Made by a program: the position numbers and the translations under genes | Notes under the pieces: generated by a model | Database searches by the model: none | What the model was told of the DNA's origin: nothing | The model's input: the letters and a program-made list of their open reading frames with translations, nothing else | In this document: positions 54,986 to 64,000 of the stretch, one piece after another | Layout: the number at the start of each line of letters is the position of its first letter | Position numbering within the stretch: position 1 is the stretch's first letter | From: Phlebotomus papatasi | Lineage: Eukaryota > Arthropoda > Insecta > Diptera > Psychodidae | Assembly (NCBI RefSeq): GCF_024763615.1 | Contig: NC_077222.1 | Span: 13,330,001-13,394,000 of the forward strand | DNA: 64,000 nucleotides | Direction: 5' to 3'

Positions 54986-55545
54986 ACTTATTCTTCCCAT
55001 ACAAAAGTAGTGTTTGAAAAATTCGAAGATCTATTTGAAATGCCAAAAAAGTGACGTTCTTACTTCTTGATAATTCCGCAAGGTGGCTGAAGTATTTTTT
55101 GTTCGAATTTCGAAGTATTCAAGTGACAAAGTATGTAAGTCTTTACTTTGTTGTGAGAAAAAATACAAAGCAATGACGTTTATTGCTTCTGTCTCATTTC
55201 TTAATTACTCAATAATCACTGTGTAACTCTTTTTCGAGCTTTTTTATATGATGCTTCATAAATTTTTCCCGTTTTTAGCGAAAATTTGGTATGAAAATTC
55301 GAATTTGAATGTGCACATCTTCGAATATCAACGACATTTTGTGTAAATGAAGTATCATTTACCTTTTAACCAAGACACTATTGAAGAATCAAACTCCGCT
55401 TGCACCCATTTTATTAATTATGAGAAGAATTATATTAAAATGAGCCTAACCAGACACATTTTGAAATTCGAAAAGGGTGTACTTTGGCCACCATGCGGAC
55501 GAAACAAGAAGTACAAATGTCTTCTGTTTGAATTTCGAAAATGAT
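54986..55545. repeat. TTCGAATTTCGAA palindrome 2
   Basis: The forward arm from TGTTTGAAAAATTCGAAGAT through TTGATAATTCCGCAAGGTGG to TTACCTTTTAACCAAGACAC (about 55380) is followed by an incomplete inverted arm (55450-55545: GAAATTCGAAAAGGG, CCACCATGCGGACGAAAC). Same family as palindromes at 53917 and 58530. Confidence 0.7.
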
Positions 55546-55553
55546 CTTACGTA

Positions 55554-55713
55554 CTGGTACAAATAAAAGGATCAAATTGATCATTTTGTAAAGGATGGAC
55601 GAAATTAACATGGTCTATTATGATAAATGTACTGTACATTCAGAATTCGAAATTTGATCCAGCCTTTGCAAAAGGATGAAATATGGATCAATTTAATCCT
55701 TTATTTTTACCAG
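55554..55713. mobile_element. 160-bp MITE (CTGGTAMAAATAAAAGGATC)
   Basis: Left end CTGGTACAAATAAAAGGATC, right end (other strand) CTGGTAAAAATAAAGGATTA. Both continue into CAAATTGATC-type words and AAAGGATGGA. A shorter relative of 20857-21193. Confidence 0.78.
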
Positions 55714-56138
55714 TTTAAGTATTAAAAGTCCGGTTGTGAATGAAGCAAGTATCTTTAACAAAAATCTTAACTAGCTCCAGTTCGCCTTTTCAGACTCATC
55801 TTAATCAATTAGGAGTCATCTTGGCATAAATGACTTTCAGAAAATAATTTGATAAGCACATTTTGCGTTGAGATGGAGAAAAATTATCCACAACAAAATT
55901 TTAGTGGAATTATTTTTTTTTATAAAATATTTTAACTTAGATATTTCTTTGCCTTTTCAAAATGCCATAAATTACCCCATTACTCTCACTATATAATATA
56001 ATATAATACACTATAATATCCTCCTGCGTCCTGGACAAGTTTCACTGGATTACCTATTAAATAATGGTCACAAAAAAAACACAATACGTTCCAAGCGATA
56101 AATTTTCCATAAAAACATGCTTACTGGAGAATTCTTAC
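55714..56138. other. AT-rich stretch, nothing recognised
   Basis: Contains a TATAATATAATATAATA run near 55990. No gene or paired repeats. Confidence 0.4.
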
Positions 56139-56543
56139 TGTGTTATCACACTTGCATATTAAAATTTTAATATGATTCACATTAACTGTCGCTGATGAGA
56201 GTCCAAATGCGTAATTTGTGTGTTTGAATCATTTTATATTCAAAATTTGATCTATTTGTTGATAAAAAGGTGGACTTGGCTCGCAAAATTTTATATAAAT
56301 TAATTTATAGCATTAATGCGAAAAATTAATGCGATTTTCTCTTTAATTTTTTAATGTGAAAAATATTTATGCTTTAGGTAAATTTAAACTTATTTTTCCA
56401 GGCCAAGTCCACTTCTTTATCAATAAATAGAAAAACCCCAAATATTAAGTGACTCAAAGACACAAATAACATATTTGGACGCTCACAAGCGACAATTAAT
56501 GTGAATCACATTAAAATTTTAATGTGCAAGTGTGATAACGCAG
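56139..56543. mobile_element. 405-bp MITE with TTA duplication (PIF/Harbinger type?)
   Basis: Left end CTGTGTTATCACACTTGCA, right end (other strand) CTGCGTTATCACACTTGCA. The inverted repeat runs about 75 bp through TTAAAATTTTAAT and GATTCACATTAA. The flanks are TTA on both sides (56136-56138 and 56544-56546); a 3-bp TTA target fits PIF/Harbinger, although TA with a chance T is possible. The centre has a further inverted pair, GGTGGACTTGGC ... GCCAAGTCCAC. Confidence 0.85.
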
Positions 56544-56546
56544 TTA

Positions 56547-57984
56547 GAACCTCTAGGACCTTAAGAAAAATATGGAAAGAAAATTGTTTTGTCACATTTT
56601 TCCCCAAAGCCTCTATTAAACATATCAGTTTTACCATTTTATTAAATTTCAAAGTAATTCACAATTCTAATGCTAATCTAATTTAAAAAGAGAAAAAAAC
56701 ATGCTAGAAAACATTTACCAATGTCAAATCATTAGCAACACTCCAATGTTGGTTAACTTGCTCCTAAATGATGACTTGCTTAATTGTGCACACAAATTGT
56801 GGTGCTTGATGAGGTAAAGAAAATTGCTGAAAGCACTTTTCAGGTAATTTGTCCAATGGAACAAAAACGATTGACATTCTTGTTCATTTTTCCTTTCCAC
56901 CATTCAACAGCACTGACAATATAGTGTTCATTTTTTTTTCCCGTACTCAATCTCCTAACCAAATGGTGGGATTTCTGGTGAAAAGTTTCAATATGAAATG
57001 GTACCATTGACTGGGCTGGCTTTTTTTCTCTTGACTTGTGGCAGAATTATCTGGGCTTTTTGGAATGAATTTTCCATTTCTTTTGATGCTTATGGAAGTC
57101 TGACTTCTTTTTTTTTGCCTTTATTTTCCAGCATTTGAAAAGCAAATTGAGACATTCACTGGGATTTATACTGTGTCATTCACATTGGATTGAGGGTGGA
57201 ATAGTCTTCAAGATGTCAAATGACAAGTTCAAAATCAAAGCGCACCACATCGAGACACTTACCTACCCAACTGACGAAATAAATTTCCTTTTTGACTCTC
57301 CTTTTCCTTGTTGTCCTCAACATAGAATCGGTGGAATGGAGGGAAAAAACATGCCGGGTGGATAGGAGGAAATTTACCCTCTTTACGCAATGCCTTGGGG
57401 AAAAGTCAGAGTTGGGATTGGAGCATTGGGTGTAAAAAACACTCCTTCAGTGGAGCCTTTTGCCTTCGTCCCATTACGTGCCCCGCACGAGGCACAAATA
57501 GTTTACGAATAGTGGTGTACGTTTAAGTTAATCACTACAATTATTCATTTAAAGCGATTAATACCTAAATGGTTGGTTGGACCGTAAATGGGTTGACAAT
57601 TATCGAAATTCTCGTACAGTGAAGTAGTTTGTACAACGTTATGCAGAATAAATAATTTTTAGAAAATTTAATACACTTCTGCCATTATCAAACGAAAAAT
57701 TTTTGTCACTTGTAAACGTTGTAAATCATTTTATCGTTGACAGTCAAATATTTAAAATGCCAGCCATAAAGTGGCTGGATAATTCTACAAATGATAACCC
57801 AGCTGATGGGCTAAATATCGAATGGAATTGCATCTGTTAATTTTTCAAAATCTTCTCTGGTGGTTTGTTCATGAGATAAAATATCTATGCTATAACTGTT
57901 ATAATCCCTCAAGTGTGTCTTGGGTAATTCGACTTTCTATTAAGTTTCGGGAAGTCATAAAGTAATTTCGAAAGAATGAGTAGT
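56547..57984. other. Single-copy-like stretch
   Basis: No repeats recognised apart from a small CCAGCCA/TGGCTGG hairpin near 57762-57780. Plus frame 57135-57365 has no identifiable motif. Confidence 0.4.
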
Positions 57985-57989
57985 TGGGC

Positions 57990-58260
57990 TTTTGCCCTGA
58001 AAGCTTACTTATGAAGACAAAAAGCTTATCGCAGCGAATTACCCGAGAGCGGCCCAGCTCTATGCCCTCATACGAACACATCCAGGCCATGCTACCGACG
58101 ATTACCTGTATCTCCTGCCAGCAAATCCCGCATACGTTCGGTAACAGAAGTGTACCGCCAAAACCTTACTTGCAGCAAGAGGAAGGAAATATGAATTTTC
58201 CGAGAACAGGGACGAGAATCCACCAACTGGAATCTATATCGCTATAAGGTGGAAAATCTC
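57990..58260 (+). pseudogene. Coding-like remnant with an in-frame stop
   Basis: This block is clearly more GC-rich than its surroundings. In one plus-strand frame it reads KLTYEDKKLIAANYPRAAQL, continues through YALIRTHPGHATDDYLYLLP, then AYVR, a TAA stop (about 58145), and continues in the same frame as QKCTAKTLLAARGRKYEFSE to IYIAIRWKIST. Balanced amino-acid usage on both sides of the stop suggests an old coding sequence with one nonsense change. Alternatively the exon ends at TTCG/GTAACA. I do not recognise the family; a retroelement or host gene relic are both possible. Confidence 0.35.
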
Positions 58261-58529
58261 GACAATAAATGATTCAATAAGAAATTTAACAACAGTAATA
58301 AATTCAATATCCCTGATGATAAAAATTTCTAAGATTAAATAAATTCGAAAATCAAAGAGGTTCAAGATTATCGAATTTCTAATTGCATTTTGAGGTGACA
58401 AAAGTTTCACGTCCTGCTAAATAAATCAGAGCAAAGTTGTACATTTATTTTACAAACAGCGTGCCATTACCTTTTTAGTCGAGACGCTATCAGATCCGAA
58501 AAAACGAATTAAAGCCCGAATCTTACCAT

Positions 58530-59990
58530 TCACACGTAGAGTTTGAAAAATTCGAAAATCTTTTTGAAAAGCCATAAAAGAGACATTTTCACTACTTGAA
58601 AATTTCGCAAGGTGGTTGAAGTACATCTTGTTCGAATTTCGAAGTGCTCAAGTGTCAAAACGTGTAAGTATTCACTTTGTTGGGTTGTGCTTCTGTCACA
58701 TTATTTAATTATTATTCCATAATCACTGAGTAACTCTTTTGTGAGCTTTAGAGTGATGCTTCATAAATTTTGTCCACCTTGTGCGAAAATTTAGTAAGAT
58801 AATTTGAAATTTAATTTGAAATCTTCGAACATCAACGACTTTTTACGCAGATAGAGTTCCATTTACCTTTTAGTCAAGACACTATTTGAGAATCAAAATC
58901 TACTTGTGTTTACACCCAATATATACCGCCTGTAAATCCATTGCACATAACCCACCATATGTAGGACGTTGTTAAATTATAGCCATTAATTTAGGAAAAA
59001 CATATAAATAACTCTTTTGAAATAAGGGCACAGAGGACACTTAATGAATTCTGAATATATATTCATCGGTATAGTTAGAATCTAAATATTTCACAAGAAT
59101 CTTTTTTAAGTAAGCTAAATCTTTGATAAGTAATAAATAAAAAAATACTAAACGCAACACCAGGAATGCTCTAATATTTTGGTAAAAACATTTGAAATTC
59201 GAATCACATCAAATAAACATGTTCTTCTCTATATGGACCACTTTTTAAAACTTCTTATAGATCTCAGTTTTAACCAGTTACTATTTTGCTTCTTGTACAA
59301 TTACGTCACGACACAGAACAGCTGATCTACAACAATTAGAGAATTTCGAAAATGTTTCGAATATTAAGTTTTTTGAAGAAGATTTTATTAGTTCGAACAA
59401 AAGTGGAGTTTAATTCACCAACTAAAATGCCGTTGATATTCGAAGGTTTAAGCGCAATTTCGAATTTTTAAACAAAAATTTTTCGAAAAAGGTCGGAAGA
59501 ATTTATGAATTATTACACTAAAAACTGACAAAAATATTAGTTACTGATTCTGAAGTGATTTGATGTTTGGGACAGGATTAGTAAGTGTATAGTTGGTTCG
59601 TTTTTCCTCAAAACAAAGTGGAGACTGATACATTTTGACACTTAAACAATTCGAAATTCGAACAGGAAGTTATTCATCCATCTTGCGGAATTATGAAGAG
59701 CTAAGAAATAAAACTGTAATGAAATGAAGGACTCTTCTTGTGAATGGTAAGACTCAGAGATTATGAAGTGTTTTAATTGATGGAACAGTAGTAACTGTCG
59801 CCGTCGCTGTTTTGTTTCTTTCTTCACGACAAAATGAAGACCGATCGATGATTTAACGCTCACGTACTTCGAAATTCGAAGAGAAAATACTTTAGCCACC
59901 TATCGGAATTATCAAGAAGTACGAATATATTTTTTTGTCTTTTCTAATGGATTTTCGAATTTTTCAAGCTCTACTTCTGAATGGTAACTA
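58530..59990. repeat. TTCGAATTTCGAA palindrome 3, composite
   Basis: The forward arm at 58530-58925 (GTTTGAAAAATTCGAAAATC, TTCGCAAGGTGGTTGAAGTA, TTACCTTTTAGTCAAGACAC) is answered by inverted arms at about 59330-59700 and 59800-59990 (TTCGAAATTCGAAGAG, CTATCGGAATTATCAAGAAG). The interior 58930-59320 is unrelated. Probably two overlapping family members. Confidence 0.65.
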
Positions 59991-60179
59991 TACATGGATA
60001 TATAGGCAGAAATAAATGGAGGCAAAGCTTAGTGAGGGATTTTAAAAACTTTTCGAAGCTTTTCAAAAGTCTTTTAAAAGTTTTGGTTCTATGTTTGTTC
60101 TGTGCCTCACAACCCAAAATAGATGGTCTTCGAATTTAGAAGATATTTCGAAAGTATTTTTTTTTTATAAAAGGTTTTA

Positions 60180-60830
60180 TGCACCAAGATATAATAAACA
60201 ATTACTGCTCGAACTCCACGGAGGGAGCAGTAGGTATATAATCCCTCGAATTTTTCACCCCCCACCCAAATTTCCACCTTCCATCCCCCGGAGACCGCTT
60301 TTGTTAACAAATCTTCACGTTTCAGATGATTTCTGAGAAATGCCGTCACGGTGTTTGTCCGCCTGTCCGTCCGGCTATCGCCAGCTCTATAGGCCGAATG
60401 GTTAGAGATATCGACTTGGGACCTTCGGGGGACCCATAAGTCGACCCAAGGATCGTTAAAATGCCCCTCATTTTCCCATCACCCCTCCCCTGCCCCTCCA
60501 AAACCATTTCGCCCTTATATGACGATACCGTTGAATCATTCCATCATTCCTTATAATGATTTATCAAGGGCAAAGGTTAAAAATACACTAGAGAGCGTAT
60601 TTATCAAGCGAACGAGTCATATTTGGGCTAGTTGGAAAGGTTTTGGAATTTCCTATAAAACTGAACCGGTTCCAATCGGTTCTGAACCGGTAGTGAACCG
60701 GTTCACAACCGATAACTAATTTGTATCCGAAAATCAATTCCATTTACTTTTAAAACGATTTTGGAGGATCTTTTGAATGATTTATGAATCGGTCCAAATC
60801 AGTTGAGAACCGGTAAATGGTAAATGATGC
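60180..60830. mobile_element. Relic of a GAGATATCGACTT / ACCGGTT element
   Basis: Starts near a hairpin (TACTGCTC ... GAGCAGTA, 60208-60238) followed by GGTATATAATCC, similar in plan to the terminal hairpin plus TATAATCC at 31652-31690. Then come GTCCGCCTGTCCGTCCGGC, GGTTAGAGATATCGACTTGG, and a dense set of GAACCGGTT words at 60660-60720. No right end recognised. Confidence 0.6.
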
Positions 60831-60940
60831 GAAAGTATTTTTTAAGGTATAGCATCTAAATCACGAGGTTCGAGCATTTTTAATTAAAATATCTAAGTAC
60901 ATCTAAATAGGGCCGACTTCAGACCTAAGGTTTAGTCCAG

Positions 60941-61000
60941 TTCCCGATGATTTCGGAATTCAAAATAGCAATCAATTTTATTGGTTTTCAAAATTTAATG
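60941..61000. repeat. Fragment shared with 6521-6580
   Basis: GGTTTAGTCCAGTTCCCGAT and ATCAATTTTATTGGTTTTC match the earlier copy in the same orientation. The full element is not visible. Confidence 0.6.
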
Positions 61001-62975
61001 AATAATTTGCCCGTGTTGTCTAATCTTAAGTGATATTTTTCCAAGAATTTTGATTTGAAGCTCGTATATGTGTTTAAGTTCGACTTTGAGTTCAACGCTT
61101 TATTTTAAGATGAAAGACTTATCTCTGAATGGAAATTATTTTCGAAGTGTTTTAAAATACAATTAAACTTCAAGGCAGTATTTAATATTTCTGAGAGCTT
61201 AAAATTTTAAATTGTTGTGTACAATTTTAATGTGGAATGTTTGAGCCTTGAAGATCTCAAAAGTTGTACAAAAAGCCAGCTGTCACTCGTGAGATTTTCA
61301 CTGATACTGCCGTCACTATTCACACGTGGCTTATATGATAAAAAGATGAAGATTTCACGTTTCATATAGCATGAATGGAATTCGTTTTTATTTCGTTATG
61401 CGGATTGCGTAAAAGCTCTTCTTGCCAACCTTTCATGCACACACCATCCTGTGTTCCTGCCCAATTTCTTCTGCGACAAACACTCCTCCTTACCTCTAAG
61501 AATTTCCTAAGCATTTAGGGAGACTTCTGTCTCACAAATTTCACCCTGAGCTTTGGCACAGTTTCCCAAAATGTAAGGGAGAAGCTCTAGAAAATATTCC
61601 ATCCACCAGGATGATTGCAATGGGGGAAGAAAAAAGCCAAAAGGAATAAAAAGTACACACACCATTCGTGTAAGAATAAAATTATGTTACTGCTGCAAAA
61701 GTTGCTCAAAAGCTTTTCACCGAACTGATTTTTTTTCATCCCAATTTCTAAATTGCGCAAAAGAATTTACCATATGTGAAAATAAGAGTGGAAATTTGGA
61801 GGGGTGGAGAGATCAAAATGAAATTCAATGGAAATTTTTGATTTCATACCACTAACGCTTTTTTTATCCAATGTACAATTTTTGCATTTTTTCCTTCTTT
61901 TGTGTTTATTTTTTTTTCGTGGGTTTAATGATGAGGTTCAGTGGGAAATTGCTTTTTACAAGTCACTAAATCACAATATAATATAGTTGTGTACAGTGCT
62001 ATTACGTTAAAATTTGCGGTGTCAAAGGAATGAGCAACATTGAAACCAAATTTCATTATAGCCAAATGTTTAATTTGCGGCTGCTCTTGGTAATTTAAAT
62101 ATTACATTCCCTTGCACTTTTTTTTTGATCAGGAAAAAAATCCAATAAATTCTCTCTGTGGGTACAAAGTGGAGCATATAGTACAGGAAATTAACTAATC
62201 AACAATTAAACTCTGTAGAGAATCTCCATTATACGATAAAAAATTGCAACAACGGAAAATATAATGAAATGTTGAACCTTATGCTTCAGGAAAGCATTCT
62301 TCCTGAAATATCTCTATCAATCCGTTGAGTGAGAGGAAACAAAAAAAAAGCTCAAATATTATTACGCTATATATTCAACTTTTCTCATCTCACCTCAATT
62401 TTCTCCAGGGAAAAATTGACGTTAGTCGTAATGTCTTCACCTTTGAGGGATGTAATTTCATACTTGTGAATTCCAGCATGCATCTCAAGTCACATGGAAA
62501 TTTCAACTCCCTTATGCAATTTTTCTCCAACCCTCCATAGCTCTTTTGATTCCCCAGAGGATCATCTTGAAGTACGATCCCATTGGGATGTCGAGGTTGA
62601 GTCCTCGAGTCAAATGTAAATTCTTTTTTAACACTTCCCTCTTTGTCATTTTATTGCTTGATCAGCAATTTTATTCAATGTGCGTCTTAAAAATTTCTTC
62701 ACAATTTTTCTAAGACGCTTTCGATATAAGGAATATCAGTAAAATATAAAACAAGTTGAATTATATTAATAAAAATTAGAATATTATAATTCTTGAGGTA
62801 GATATAGAGTAATGTCTGATTCAAGTGATGAAAATTTAACAATTTATTGCACAAGGAAAAAGTAGAATCAATCCAACGTTCTGTAAAAATCTATGCATAA
62901 AACAATATAGAATTTTCCTCGGACATAATGATCATTTAAATAAACTAATAGAGTGGGTAAATTGGAATTTCAGGA
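61001..62975. other. Single-copy-like stretch
   Basis: No repeats. Positions 62400-62640 are slightly GC-richer and open in several frames, but no product is recognisable. Probably intergenic or intronic. Confidence 0.4.
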
Positions 62976-62979
62976 ATTT

Positions 62980-64000
62980 TATCAATCGTTAATGGACAAT
63001 ATTTTCTTCATAAATTGATTTTAAATTCGCTGGAAAGAAGATCTGCAATATCCCATTTTAGTCGAGACACACGCAGGGGGATTATAACAGCTGGGAAGGA
63101 GATTTATATGGTAAATCACTGAAAAAGTACTAATAGGGTCGGAGGAACGTCTGCTCGACAGGGAACCTCTATTGACACTTTTGTCAAAATGTTGAAAATT
63201 ATTTAATGTATCTAGTGAAATATAAGTAATAATAACGTTTTTTCTGTAATATACCTTTTACTATAAACAGAGATGTTCAAATTTCGTATCCCAAATGGTA
63301 CAGAGTAGGGTGTCAATAGGTGGTGCTGACACGAGTTCTTAAAGTGTCAATAGACGTTCCTTCCACCCAATGTCTTTGTAAATAGTTTTGAAATTTAATT
63401 GCAAAACCAATCTGCTCCTATAGACTAAATTTATAATTTTTCGTTTTAGTCGAGACATACACTGGGAAATTATAAGAGACAAAAAGCAGGGTTTATCTTA
63501 AGTTTTAACCACTCAAGTGGTTTTTCTCGAACTCATAAATCACAAAAATATTACTTAAAATTGATTTCAAAATTCTATTGCAAATATATACTGCTTCCAG
63601 GGAGTAAATCTGAAACTCTTTGTTTTAGTCGAGACACAGACGAGGGAATTATAACAGACAATAAGGAGAGTTTATCTTTAATGATAACCATTCAAATGGT
63701 TATTCATGAACTAATAAATCACAAAAATATTACTTAAAATTGATTTCAAAATTCTATTGCAACAATATTCTGTTTTTAGGGAGTATATCTGAAATCCCTT
63801 GCTTTAGTCGGGACACACACATAGGAGTTATAACAGACAAAAAGGAGAGTTTATCTTAAATGATAACCACTCAAATGGTGTTTCACGAACAAATAAATTA
63901 CGAAAATATTACTCAAAAATGGTTTCAAGATTTTATTGCAAAACCATTCTCCTTCTAGGGAGCAAATCTGCAAATTTTGATTTAGTCGGGCCACATACGG
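62980..64000. repeat. ~179-bp satellite array running off the window
   Basis: TTTAGTCGAGAC or TTTAGTCGGGAC recurs at about 63057, 63445, 63624, 63803 and 63981. The last intervals are 179, 179 and 178 bp. Each unit also has ATTATAACAGACAA, AAATAAATCACAAAAATAT and TTCYAGGGAGTAAATCTG. The first interval is longer because a MITE (63136-63368) sits in it. Satellite of unknown copy number, continuing beyond the window. Confidence 0.9.
63136..63368. mobile_element. 233-bp MITE inserted in the satellite
   Basis: Left GGGTCGGAGGAACGTCT with TATTGACACTTTTGTC, right (other strand) GGGTGGAAGGAACGTCTATTG. TA on the left (63134-63135), AA on the right. It interrupts one satellite unit and dates after that unit. 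Confidence 0.7.

Overview
This window looks like non-coding, repeat-saturated DNA from an arthropod. A lower dipteran such as a sand fly or mosquito relative is my best guess. The reasons are the strong AT bias, the absence of bacterial-style gene packing, the high density of short TA-flanked inverted-repeat elements (MITEs), a tRNA-derived SINE, LINE tails, GT/AG splice borders around candidate exons, and one exon that reads like part of an insect Piwi/Argonaute protein. The species is an inference; no marker fixes it. No complete protein-coding gene, rRNA, tRNA, CRISPR array or operon was found. Nearly all open frames in the window are chance frames in AT-rich or repetitive DNA.

Layout: 1-6.1 kb holds TA-MITEs and palindromes. 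8.1-9.1 kb holds two MITEs and the Piwi-like exon (minus strand). 10.7-11.3 kb has a cluster of GCCACGCC motifs. 12.0-14.1 kb is a foldback element inserted in a palindromic MITE. 16.2-18.3 kb has a SINE, a 300-bp tandem repeat and a 757-bp TA element. 19.8-23.5 kb has six inverted-repeat elements, one nested in a TTAA (piggyBac-type) element. 25.2-27.2 kb is a composite of nested elements. 30-33.8 kb has a MITE and a 1.8-kb element made of ~295-bp tandem units. 35.6-39.6 kb has LINE tails, MITEs and a nearly perfect 290-bp-arm hairpin. 41.9-44.3 kb includes a three-level nest of TA elements. 45.9-47.3 kb is a second foldback element built of 93-bp units. 48.3-51.3 kb has MITEs and a possible chemoreceptor exon. 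53.5-60.8 kb is dominated by large TTCGAA-rich palindromes. 63-64 kb is a ~179-bp satellite running off the end.

Between these blocks lie stretches of more even sequence (about 14.1-16.2, 18.3-19.8, 27.2-29.5, 33.8-35.6, 39.6-41.9, 44.3-45.9, 51.3-53.5, 56.5-57.9 and 61-63 kb) with no recognisable genes. They are probably intronic or intergenic single-copy DNA.

The main biological story is transposon ecology. Many different MITE families share the same end rule (target TA followed by GGG, ending CCC before TA), several have almost the same length (216-218 bp), and they insert into each other repeatedly.
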